Shown here: positions 1 to 8,133 of the stretch, one piece after another
Layout: each line of letters opens with the position of its first letter
Position numbering within the stretch: position 1 is the stretch's first letter
Assembly (NCBI GenBank): GCA_026710565.1
Contig: JAPOQV010000533.1
Coordinates: 1 to 25,440, forward strand
Length of the DNA: 25,440 nt
Reading direction: 5' to 3'
Source of the DNA: Spirochaetaceae bacterium
GTDB taxonomy: Bacteria > Spirochaetota > Spirochaetia > SZUA-6 > Bin103
Program-made: the position numbers and the translations under genes
The notes under the pieces: model-generated
Database searches by the model: none
What the model saw: the letters and a program-made list of their open reading frames with translations, nothing else
Told to the model about the DNA's origin: nothing

Positions 1-3000
1 CCGAACGCGTATACGCCGCCCCACCTGGCCGACAAGATCTTCACCTCCCGCGCCGCCCTGCACGGTGAGCGCAAGCAGGTGACGGTCGTGTTCTGCGATC
101 TGGCGAACTCGACAGGTATCGCCGAGCGACTCGGTGCGGAGGCGATGCACGAGCTCCTGAGCCGGTTCTTCCAGCTCGCCCTCGATGCCGTCCATCGCTA
201 CGAAGGCAACATCAACCAGTTCCTCGGCGATGGCTTCATGGCGTTGTTCGGAGCCCCGATCGCGCATGAGGACCATGCCCGGCGCGCGGTGCTCGCGGCC
301 CTGCATCTGCGCCGCCGGATCGACGCGTGGAACCGCGCCGAGGCGGGCCGGCGCGGCGTCCGGTTGGCGATCCGCTGCGGGATGAATACCGGCAGCGTGG
401 TGGTGGGAGCGATCGGCGACAACCTGCGCATGGACTACACGGCCGTGGGAGACATCACCAACGTGGCATCCCGTCTGGAAGGGCACGCCACCACCGGCCA
501 GATCGTGATCTCGGAGACCACCCACCGTCTGGTGGAGGGATACTGCGAGGCGCGCTATCTCGGGACGCTCGCCCTGAAGGGGAAGGCGGCCCCGACACCG
601 GCCTGGGAAGTGCGTGCCGCGTTCAAGTCTGTCACCCGGTTCGACGTGGAAGTCGAACGCGGCCTGACCCGATTCACGGGTCGCGAGCGCGAGCTGCACG
701 CGCTGCAGGAGCGCTTCGCCCGGGCGCGGGCCGGTCACGGGCAGGTGGTGGTTCTGATCGGCGACGCCGGGATCGGCAAGTCGCGTCTGCTGCTGGAGCT
801 TCGTCAGCGGCTCGAGGCAGCCGACGCTGCCGCAACGGCCGGTGCCGACTGGCTCGAAGGCCGCGCGCTGTCGTTCGCCGGCTCCTCGGCGTTTCATCCC
901 CTGATCGACCTGCTCAGAAGGAACTTCGGGATTGCCGCGGCGGATGCCGCCCCGGCGGCCGTCGCCAAGGTCGAGCGCGCCCTGCTCCGTCACGGCGAGC
1001 CGTTCCGCCCCGACCTGCCGTATCTGCGCTACCTGCTCACCGGCGACCCGGGCGATGGGACGGTGCGCGACATGGACCCGCAACTGCGCCGCGGCGAGCT
1101 GTTCCGGGCACTGCGCCGGGTCCTGTTTCATGCCCCGGAGGGGCGCCCCCGCGTGATCGTCCTGGAGGATCTGCAGTGGATGGATCAGGCGACGCAGGAC
1201 TTCCTGGCCTCCTGCGCCGGCAGCATTCCGCGCAGCCGCGTCCTGGTGCTGGTCACCTGTCGGCCCGGCGATGAGCCGCCCTTCGGCGATGACACCTGGC
1301 AGACGCGCCTGCACCTGCAGCCGCTGTCGACCACGCACAGCGTACGGATCGCCCAGGCCATGCTGAGCGTCGATCTGCTGCCGGACGAGCTGGCCGGCCT
1401 GCTCAGTCGCAAGACCGAGGGGAATCCGTTCTTCGTCGAGCAGGTGGTCAGATCGCTCCGCGAAGCCGGCGCCATACGCGAGGTGGACAACCGTTGCGTG
1501 ATGACCAGGCCCATCGCGGACATCCCCCTTCCGGAGAGCGTCCACGACGTGCTGACGGCGCGCGTGGATCGCCTGGACGAGCAGCAGAAGGCGACGCTCC
1601 AACTCGCGGCGGTGGTCGGCCGGGAGTTCACCTACCGGCTGCTCGCCCGCCTGGAGGCGGACCGGGCGGGCCGGCTGGATGCCCGGCTGCGGGAGCTTGC
1701 GACCGGCGAGCTGATCTGCGAGCTGAGTCGGGATTCCGATCGGACCTATGCGTTCAGCCACGCGCTCCTGCGCGACGTGGCATACGACTCGCTGTTGGCC
1801 GGCAACCGGCGCGACCTGCATCGGCTCATCGGCGAAACCATCGAGGAGTTCGACGCGCCACGCATGATCGAGCACGCGGTGGCGCTTGCGCATCACTTCG
1901 AGCAGGCGCAGGCGTGGGACAAGGCGCTGACGCATCTGGTGCGCGCCGGGCGGACGGCGCAGCAGGCATCGGCCCTGAAGGAGGCGCTCGACTTCCACGA
2001 GCGCGCCCTGGCCGTCTGTGAGCGGCTCGGTTCGGCGGTCGATCCGGAGACGCACCGGTCGATCTACGCCCGCAAGGGCGAGGCGCACTTCCTGCGCAGC
2101 GAGTTCCTGCTGGCCGTCGAGGCCCATCGGCACGCGCTGCGGATTGCCCGCCGGGTCGGCGACCGGGCGCACGAAGCGGACGCGCTCTACAGGATGGGCT
2201 TCGCCTACCACTGGGCGCACGAGTTCGAGCAGGCGCTTCACTGCAGCGAACGCGCCAAGGCGTTGGCGCTGGCGATCGGCGCCGGCTCCACGGTGGCGGC
2301 GTGCACGTTCGTCATCGGCTATGTGCACGCGGTGCTCGGGGAGCTCGACGAGGCGACCCGCCACTGCGAAGACGCGCTGCGCATCAGTCGGCAGGCCGGG
2401 GACGCGGAGCATGAAGCGTTCAGCCTCTTCGTGCTCGGGCAGGTACGGAACTGGAACGGGGAGTACGCACCGGCGCTCCGGCTCCTGGAGCAGGCGCTGC
2501 GCATCGGCAGGACCGGGAATCTGCCGTTCGTCGTCGTCGGCGTACTGTGGATGGCCGGGATCGTCAGGTGTGGCCGGGGCGACTACGAGGAAGCGCTCGG
2601 CTCGCTCCGCGAAGCCCTGGATCTGAGCGAGCGGCTCGATGACCGGGCGTACCGGGGACGGATTCTCAATACCCTCGGTTGGGTCTGTGGCGAGCTCCAC
2701 GACTTGCACGCGGCTCTCGCGTACAACCGATCGTGCCTCCAGGCTGCGCAGGAGATCGGCGACCCGGAGATCGTCCGCAACGCGCAGTTGAACCTGGCCG
2801 ACACCCTCGTGCTGACGGGTGATCTGGAGGAGGCCGAAGGGCACCTCGAAGCGGTCCACGAACGCCTGCAGCAGCGCGGCACCTGGGGCGAGGACTGGAT
2901 GAAGTGGCGGTATGCCCAGCATCTCTGGCACAGCCTGGGCGAGCTGTGGCTGCGCAAGGGAGACGGCGAGATGGCGCTCATCTACGGTGAGGCGTGCTGC

Positions 3001-3351
3001 CGGGGGGCCGAGCAGGCGGGCAGCCGCAGGAACCTCGCCAAAGGATGGCGCCTGCGTGGACAGGGGCTGCTCGCACAGGGGCGCCCGGAGGAAGCCGAGC
3101 AGGCCCTGCGCCGGGCGCTGGCGATCAGCGTGGATCTGGGCAATCCACCACAGCTCTGGCGCACGTGGCAGGCGTTGGCCCTGCTGTACGAGGAACGGAG
3201 CGAGCCGGAGCGGGCCCACGCCGCGTATCGCGATGCCCTGGAGGTGATCCGGCGGGTGGCGGCGAGACTGCAGGACCCGGCACGTCGGCGCACGTTTCTG
3301 GCCGCGCAGCCGGTACGACAGATCCGTGCAGGAGCGGCGCGCACCCGATGA
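1..3351 (+). CDS. Class III nucleotide cyclase / AAA ATPase / TPR signalling protein (5' partial)
   Basis: The frame is open from base 1, so the true start lies upstream; the first in-window GTG at 79 falls inside the conserved GERKQVTVVFCD segment and is not the start. Numbering codons from base 1, the cyclase domain spans about 25-205. It has both metal-binding Asp (D33 in FCDLANST, D77 in LGDGF) and the transition-state Asn and Arg (N154, R158 in ITNVASRLE). The usual adenine-selecting Lys is Gln73 and the partner Asp is Thr147, so substrate choice cannot be read with confidence. An AAA_16-type ATPase follows, with Walker A GDAGIGKS at 254-261 and Walker B VIVLED near 385-390. The remaining part, about 640-1090, is TPR helical repeats. 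The order resembles mammalian soluble adenylyl cyclase. Homologues often carry a zinc ribbon upstream. The protein is probably cytosolic. Its stop overlaps the SulP start by 4 bases. Confidence 0.93.
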   Translation, partial: PNAYTPPHLADKIFTSRAALHGERKQVTVVFCDLANSTGIAERLGAEAMHELLSRFFQLALDAVHRYEGNINQFLGDGFMALFGAPIAHEDHARRAVLAALHLRRRIDAWNRAEAGRRGVRLAIRCGMNTGSVVVGAIGDNLRMDYTAVGDITNVASRLEGHATTGQIVISETTHRLVEGYCEARYLGTLALKGKAAPTPAWEVRAAFKSVTRFDVEVERGLTRFTGRERELHALQERFARARAGHGQVVVLIGDAGIGKSRLLLELRQRLEAADAAATAGADWLEGRALSFAGSSAFHPLIDLLRRNFGIAAADAAPAAVAKVERALLRHGEPFRPDLPYLRYLLTGDPGDGTVRDMDPQLRRGELFRALRRVLFHAPEGRPRVIVLEDLQWMDQATQDFLASCAGSIPRSRVLVLVTCRPGDEPPFGDDTWQTRLHLQPLSTTHSVRIAQAMLSVDLLPDELAGLLSRKTEGNPFFVEQVVRSLREAGAIREVDNRCVMTRPIADIPLPESVHDVLTARVDRLDEQQKATLQLAAVVGREFTYRLLARLEADRAGRLDARLRELATGELICELSRDSDRTYAFSHALLRDVAYDSLLAGNRRDLHRLIGETIEEFDAPRMIEHAVALAHHFEQAQAWDKALTHLVRAGRTAQQASALKEALDFHERALAVCERLGSAVDPETHRSIYARKGEAHFLRSEFLLAVEAHRHALRIARRVGDRAHEADALYRMGFAYHWAHEFEQALHCSERAKALALAIGAGSTVAACTFVIGYVHAVLGELDEATRHCEDALRISRQAGDAEHEAFSLFVLGQVRNWNGEYAPALRLLEQALRIGRTGNLPFVVVGVLWMAGIVRCGRGDYEEALGSLREALDLSERLDDRAYRGRILNTLGWVCGELHDLHAALAYNRSCLQAAQEIGDPEIVRNAQLNLADTLVLTGDLEEAEGHLEAVHERLQQRGTWGEDWMKWRYAQHLWHSLGELWLRKGDGEMALIYGEACCRGAEQAGSRRNLAKGWRLRGQGLLAQGRPEEAEQALRRALAISVDLGNPPQLWRTWQALALLYEERSEPERAHAAYRDALEVIRRVAARLQDPARRRTFLAAQPVRQIRAGAARTR

Positions 3352-5546
3352 CGGCGCGACAGTTCGTCGCGAACGTCCAGGCCGGAGCGCTCACCGGGTT
3401 TCTGAACGTGGTCTCGATGACTACCTACGCGGCGCTGATCTTCTCCGGACCGCTGCAGGCGCATCTGGCCACCGGGATCGTCCTGCTGCTGGTCAGCACG
3501 GTGGTACTCGCGCTCGGCGGGACCCTGGGAAGTGACTATCGCGGCATGATCTCCTCCGTCCGCGGGCCCACGATCCCCATCCTTGCGGCCATGGCGGCGG
3601 CGATTGCGGAGACGATGGGCGCGCAGGGCAGGGAGTCCGGCCTGATGGCAACGGTGATCGCGGCCATCGCCATCACCGGCATCGTGAGCGGCCTGGTCAT
3701 GGCGCTGCTTGGACAGTTCCGCATGGGCAGGCTGGTGCGCTATTTCCCCTACCCCGTGATCGCCGGGTTTCTCGCCGGAGTGGGGTACCATCTGTTGACC
3801 GGCGGGTTGTCGATCGCGGCAGGTCAGCCCATCGCGTGGGATCACGTGTCGGCGTGGTTCGCTCCGCAGCCGATGCGGCAGTGGCCTCTTGCGTTGGCGT
3901 TCGGGGTGGTCATGTTCATCCTGCAACGACAGAGGAGCCGTCTGTTCGTCGTGCCGGCGCTGTTGCTGGTAGCGACAGCGGCGTTTCATGCGCTGCGGTC
4001 GTCGAGTGGGCAGACGCTGGCGGAAGCCGCCGCGGCGGGATGGCTGCCGTCGCTGGTCGCGTCCCCGTTGTCGTTGCCCCTGCTCGGCTTCGACGACTTG
4101 GCGGCCGTGCACTGGCCGACCGTGGCCGCCCAGGCCGGCGACATCGCAGCCGTGGCGACCTTGTGCGCGATCCTGCTGCTGCTGGACGTGGCGGCGATCG
4201 AAGTCATCGTCAATCGGGAGATCAGGCCGAATCAGGAGCTGAAGGTCGCCGGCGTGACGAGCGTGGTATGCGGTCTGGCCGGCGGCTGCCCCGGCGTTCC
4301 GAGCCTTACCGATACCGTTTTCGCCTACCGGCTGAACGGCGACCGCCGTCTGACGGGGGCCGTGACCGTCGTCTGCCTTGCGATGGCCGCCGCCGCCGGG
4401 GCCGGCTTCGTGCGCGTGGTGCCGATGTTCGTCCTGGGCGGGCTGCTGGTCTATCTGGGAATCGACTTCCTGTGGCAATGGGCATGGGATTCCAGAAAGG
4501 AGCTGCCGCTGGCGGATTACCTGGTCGTGCTGCTGATTCTGGTGGCATGCGTGTGGAAGGGGATTCACGTGGGAATGATATTCGGGGTGTTGGTATCGGT
4601 CGTCCTGTTCGTGATCACCTACAGCAGGCTCGCGACCATCAAGAGCGAATACACCGGGCGCGATCACGTCGGCCACATCGAGCGCGATCCGCAGATACGG
4701 ACGATTCTCGACCGCGAGAGCGCCTGCATCGTCATCATGAAGCTGCAAGGCGCCATCTTTTTCGGGACCGCCAGCGACGTGATGAGCAACATCCGCGACA
4801 AGCTGGCCTCACCGGATCCGGCGCCGGTGAAGTACCTGGTCCTCGACCTCAAGCACGTCAACCTGATGGACACCTCGGGCATCAGGAGCCTGACGCGGCT
4901 GGCCCAGTTGACCGAGAGTCGCGGGGTCTCGGTGGCGGTCACCGGCCACGACGTACGGATCCGCGAGCAACTGGAGGGCAGCGGATTCTTCACCGAAACG
5001 AACGCGGCAGCGCCGGTTCGCCGCTGTCAGTTCGCGCAGCTCGACGAAGGCGTCGCCTGGTGCGAGAACCGGATTCTGGATGACCTGCACATTGCGGGGG
5101 CGGCGGGAGCCGATACGCTCGAAGACCGGTTGGCCAGGATGCTGGCTGACGGGGGAGCCGCGCGTGCGATGGCGCCCCTGTTTCGGCGGGAGGAACATGC
5201 CGAGGGGAGCTGGCTGTTCCGGGGCGGCGAGCCGGGAGCGTGGCTGTATCTGGTCGACTCCGGCCTGCTGTCGGTGGTGATCGACACCGCGGACGGAGAG
5301 GAGCGCATCGTCGGCGTCTATACCAGCGGCGCGATCCTCGGCGAGATGGCCGTCTACATGGAGGGAGAGCGCACGGCGGGTGTGCGGATCGACCGGCCCA
5401 GCGTGCTGTTCCGTCTCGACGCCGATGCATTGCGGGACCTGCAGGTGCGCCATCCCGAAGCCGCCGGGCGCTTTCATGCCTTCGTCGTCAGGATGATCGC
5501 GGGACGCCTGGATCGCTCCACGCGCGAGCTGCGCCACCACCTGTAG
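3348..5546 (+). CDS. SulP-family anion transporter with STAS and cyclic-nucleotide-binding domains
   Basis: The 732-residue product starts at the ATG in an ATGA overlap with the cyclase gene; the frame is open further upstream, but that part is antisense-like shadow of the cyclase. Residues about 1-430 are hydrophobic segments of a SulP/SLC26 permease, with the EIRPNQELKVAG and CPGVPSLTDT stretches typical of the family. A STAS domain follows at about 450-560, with MDTSG at 507-511, where S510 is the usual regulatory Ser position. A C-terminal CRP-like cNMP-binding domain spans about 605-725. Its phosphate-binding cassette keeps G665-E666 and R675-T676-A677, so ligand binding is plausible. 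The transported anion (sulfate, bicarbonate or other) cannot be read from sequence. This three-domain fusion is known in bacteria; its translational coupling to a cyclase is what stands out. It is an inner-membrane protein. Confidence 0.93.
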   Translation: MTARQFVANVQAGALTGFLNVVSMTTYAALIFSGPLQAHLATGIVLLLVSTVVLALGGTLGSDYRGMISSVRGPTIPILAAMAAAIAETMGAQGRESGLMATVIAAIAITGIVSGLVMALLGQFRMGRLVRYFPYPVIAGFLAGVGYHLLTGGLSIAAGQPIAWDHVSAWFAPQPMRQWPLALAFGVVMFILQRQRSRLFVVPALLLVATAAFHALRSSSGQTLAEAAAAGWLPSLVASPLSLPLLGFDDLAAVHWPTVAAQAGDIAAVATLCAILLLLDVAAIEVIVNREIRPNQELKVAGVTSVVCGLAGGCPGVPSLTDTVFAYRLNGDRRLTGAVTVVCLAMAAAAGAGFVRVVPMFVLGGLLVYLGIDFLWQWAWDSRKELPLADYLVVLLILVACVWKGIHVGMIFGVLVSVVLFVITYSRLATIKSEYTGRDHVGHIERDPQIRTILDRESACIVIMKLQGAIFFGTASDVMSNIRDKLASPDPAPVKYLVLDLKHVNLMDTSGIRSLTRLAQLTESRGVSVAVTGHDVRIREQLEGSGFFTETNAAAPVRRCQFAQLDEGVAWCENRILDDLHIAGAAGADTLEDRLARMLADGGAARAMAPLFRREEHAEGSWLFRGGEPGAWLYLVDSGLLSVVIDTADGEERIVGVYTSGAILGEMAVYMEGERTAGVRIDRPSVLFRLDADALRDLQVRHPEAAGRFHAFVVRMIAGRLDRSTRELRHHL

Positions 5547-5565
5547 CGGATCGGGAAGCAGCGAG

Positions 5566-6381
5566 ATGTACGTCCGGTTCTGGGGCGTGCGCGGGAGCAT
5601 CCCGGTCAGCAATCCCGGTTGCGTTCGCTCCGGCGGCAATACCGCCTGCGTCGAAGTCCGTTGCGGGCAGACGGCGTTCATCTTCGATGCCGGTTCCGGC
5701 CTGCGCGAGCTCGGCGCGGCCCTGGTCGAGGAGGGATGCGCCGAAGTCGACCTGTTCCTGTCCCACGGTCACGTCGACCACGTGCTCGGTCTGCCGTTCT
5801 TCGCGTTCGCCTTCCGGGCCGGCAACCGACTGCGGCTGTGGTCCGGCGGGCACGCGGCGGGCGGCGGCACCGAGCGGGTGGTGCGCTCCCTGATGGGCTC
5901 GCCGCTGGCTCCCGTGGGACCCGATGCGTTCGCCGCCGACGTCACATTCCGCGACTTCCGGCCGGGCCGGACACTGCATCCGCATCCCGGCATCGCGATT
6001 CGCACCACGCCGCTGCGTCATCCCGGCGGGGCGACCGGCTACCGCATCGACCATGCAGGAAGGAGCGTCTGCTACGTCACCGACACCGAGCACGAGCCCG
6101 GCACGCGGGACGAGAACGTGGCCGGGCTCATCGACCGGGCGGACATCGTGATCTACGATGCGATGTTCACCGATGAGGAACTTCCGCACCATCGCGGCTG
6201 GGGACACTCGACCTGGCAGGAAGGGGCGCGGCTGTGCCGTGCGGCGGGAGTCGGGACGTACGCCATCTTTCACCACGCGCCGGGTCGCGACGACGATGGC
6301 CTCGACGCGATCGAAGCCGCGGCGCGCCGCCTCTTCGCGGGGGCCGTGGTGGCCCGCGAAGGGCTGACCCTGAGCCCGTGA
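5566..6381 (+). CDS. MBL-fold metallo-hydrolase (WGVRGS type)
   Basis: The 271-residue protein belongs to the metallo-beta-lactamase superfamily that begins with FWGVRGSIP. The dinuclear metal site is complete in appearance: H67, H69, D71 and H72 in SHGHVDH, H152 in LRHPGG, D173 in VTDTEH, and a final His in FHHAPGRDDD (236-237). There is no signal peptide, so it is probably cytosolic. It starts 19 bases after the SulP stop and its own stop overlaps the next gene by 4 bases, so it is part of the same operon. The substrate is unknown. Members of this superfamily hydrolyse phosphodiesters, including class II cyclic-nucleotide phosphodiesterases, and the position behind a cyclase and a cNMP-domain transporter makes a cyclic-nucleotide or related phosphodiesterase role worth testing. 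That role is inferred from context only. Confidence 0.88.
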   Translation: MYVRFWGVRGSIPVSNPGCVRSGGNTACVEVRCGQTAFIFDAGSGLRELGAALVEEGCAEVDLFLSHGHVDHVLGLPFFAFAFRAGNRLRLWSGGHAAGGGTERVVRSLMGSPLAPVGPDAFAADVTFRDFRPGRTLHPHPGIAIRTTPLRHPGGATGYRIDHAGRSVCYVTDTEHEPGTRDENVAGLIDRADIVIYDAMFTDEELPHHRGWGHSTWQEGARLCRAAGVGTYAIFHHAPGRDDDGLDAIEAAARRLFAGAVVAREGLTLSP

Positions 6382-7994
6382 GTGGGGTGGATGAGGTGAC
6401 CGCACCCGAACCGGGCCGCCATTACCTGCACGGCTACTCGTCGCGGCAGAGCGTCGCGCCGGGGGAGCGGGTCGATCTGCACGTGTCGACCAGCCTGGCC
6501 GGCTACTCGTTGACGGTCGCGCGGGTAGGGGCAGGCGAGGTGGAGGTCTGGCGACGGGAGCGGATCGCCGGCACCGAGCACCCGGTGCCGGCCGACGCCT
6601 CCTCGCACGGGTGTTGCTGGCCGCCGGCGCTGGAGCTGACGGTGGGGCGCGAGTGGCCGTCGGGCTACTACCGGGTGTCGATGCGAGGCGAGGCTCCGGG
6701 CGGACAGCCCGTGCGCGGAGCGATGGCGTTCGTGGTCCGTTCGGCCGCGCCCGGGCGCACGGCCCGCATCCTGTTGCAGCGCACCGCCAACACCGACAAC
6801 GCCTACAACCGCTACGGCGGCTCCACGCTCTACTACGGCCCGGACGGACCGGCGACGCGGGTGTCGTTCGAGCGGCCGTTCGCCGGGTTCGAGCCGATCG
6901 GGGACTACCGCTACTCCATCCCGAAGGATCTGGAGGTCACCGGCGACGGCCGCACCCTGACCGACGAGATGGCGGCCGCGCTCGCCGAGCGGGGCGTGGA
7001 CACCGCCCGTCCCACCTTCCTGCGGCCTGCCCGCGTGGCGGACTGCTGGAACCTGCAGCAGGCCGAGCTCACCCTGGGACTGCACCGGCAGTCCGGCCGC
7101 GTCGACGTGTACGACTCGTTCAGTTCCTGGGCGAGTTGCTGGCACAACTGGGAGGGGCCGTTCGTGGCCTGGGCGGAACGGGCCGGCTACCGGATCGACT
7201 ACGCGGTCTCAGGCGACCTGGAGTTCCACCCGGAGATCCTCGACCGGTATCGGCTGGGGCTCTCGGTCGGCCACGACGAGTACTGGTCGAAACCGATGCG
7301 CGACCACCTGGAGGACTACATCGGCCGCGGCGGCAACGTCGCCTTCCTCTCCGGCAACTGCGCCTGGTGGCAGGTACGCAGCGAGGAGGAGGGCCGCGCG
7401 CTGGTCTGCTTCAAGGACCACGCCCTCGATCCGCACTTCGCGAGCGGCCGGCACGACACCCTCACCACGATGTGGTGCCACCGGCTGATCGGCCGGCCGG
7501 AGAACCGGCTGACCGGCGTCAGCTTCGCCTACGGCGGGTACCACCGCTTCTTCGGCATGATGGAGGACGGTCCCGACGCCTATACCGTGCACCGGCCCGA
7601 TCACTGGTTGTTCGAGGGCACCGGGATGGACCGCGGGCAGGTGTTCGGCGCGCGCGACCGCATCGTCGGCTACGAGTGCGACGGCTGCCGGGTCGCATGG
7701 CGCGGCGGGCTGCCGTTTCCCACCCATGAGGACGGTACGCCGGAGAGCTTCCACATCGCGGCCCACGCGCCTGCCGCGCTGCGCCGCGTGGACGCCTCTG
7801 TGGAGCAGGCCAGCCGGGCCATCCTGGGCGACGACGGCGGCACGCTCCCGCAGCCGGGGCTGGCCGTGATGGGGACCTACACCCGCGGCGGCACGGTGGT
7901 GACGGCCGGCTGCACGGAGTGGAGCAACGGCCTGCGCGGCGGCGATCCCACGGTGGACCGCATCACGCGCAACATCCTGGAACGCTTGGGTTGA
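6378..7994 (+). CDS. N,N-dimethylformamidase large-subunit-like protein
   Basis: The chosen start is the GTG at 6378, which overlaps the MBL stop as GTGA and gives 538 residues; in-frame GTG codons at 6387 and 6396 are alternatives. The sequence carries the DMFase beta-subunit hallmark region, including GHDEYWSKPMRDHLEDYI and GGNVAFLSGN, and several Tyr/Trp-rich blocks (NTDNAYNRYGGSTLYY). In the characterised DMF hydrolase, a mononuclear iron is held by two Tyr and one Glu; the Tyr in HDEYWS is a likely ligand here, but I have not aligned it. The enzyme family hydrolyses small amides, yet most distant homologues are of unknown substrate. No small (alpha) subunit gene is visible nearby. The N-terminal 110 residues look like a beta-sandwich. 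No signal peptide is seen. Co-transcription with cyclase and transporter is implied by the overlap, but a functional link is unclear. Confidence 0.85.
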   Translation: MSGVDEVTAPEPGRHYLHGYSSRQSVAPGERVDLHVSTSLAGYSLTVARVGAGEVEVWRRERIAGTEHPVPADASSHGCCWPPALELTVGREWPSGYYRVSMRGEAPGGQPVRGAMAFVVRSAAPGRTARILLQRTANTDNAYNRYGGSTLYYGPDGPATRVSFERPFAGFEPIGDYRYSIPKDLEVTGDGRTLTDEMAAALAERGVDTARPTFLRPARVADCWNLQQAELTLGLHRQSGRVDVYDSFSSWASCWHNWEGPFVAWAERAGYRIDYAVSGDLEFHPEILDRYRLGLSVGHDEYWSKPMRDHLEDYIGRGGNVAFLSGNCAWWQVRSEEEGRALVCFKDHALDPHFASGRHDTLTTMWCHRLIGRPENRLTGVSFAYGGYHRFFGMMEDGPDAYTVHRPDHWLFEGTGMDRGQVFGARDRIVGYECDGCRVAWRGGLPFPTHEDGTPESFHIAAHAPAALRRVDASVEQASRAILGDDGGTLPQPGLAVMGTYTRGGTVVTAGCTEWSNGLRGGDPTVDRITRNILERLG

Positions 7995-8047
7995 CCGACC
8001 TCCAGCCGACCGAACAGGGCTGGAAGTACCTGACCAATCCGGAGTCT

Positions 8048-8091
8048 GTTCCGAATTGGTTAGACTATTTCGGAGCGAGTTCCGAAATGGT
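8048..8091 (+). promoter_or_regulatory. Operator-like repeat cluster upstream of the amidohydrolase
   Basis: Two 13-base direct repeats, GTTCCGAATTGGT (8048-8060) and GTTCCGAAATGGT (8079-8091), differ at one base and are 31 bases apart, about three helical turns. Between them, ATTTCGGA (8067-8074) is the perfect inverted partner of TCCGAAAT (8081-8088), separated by 6 bases. TCCGAA-type half-sites therefore occur three times in alternating orientation. A possible -10 hexamer TAGACT (8061-8066) lies inside the cluster, but no good -35 pairs with it. This spacing suits cooperative binding of a dimeric repressor. The regulator is not identified. Confidence 0.5.
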
Positions 8092-8133
8092 GCGGTAATC
8101 TCGCACTCTGCGTAATCGGGGAGGGCTGAGACC

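Noticed and set aside
2982..4748. A 588-codon open frame on the minus strand rich in His, Gln and Arg
   Set aside because: It is antisense to the end of the cyclase gene and the SulP gene, has no domain-like motif, and its composition is what GC-rich codons give in reverse.
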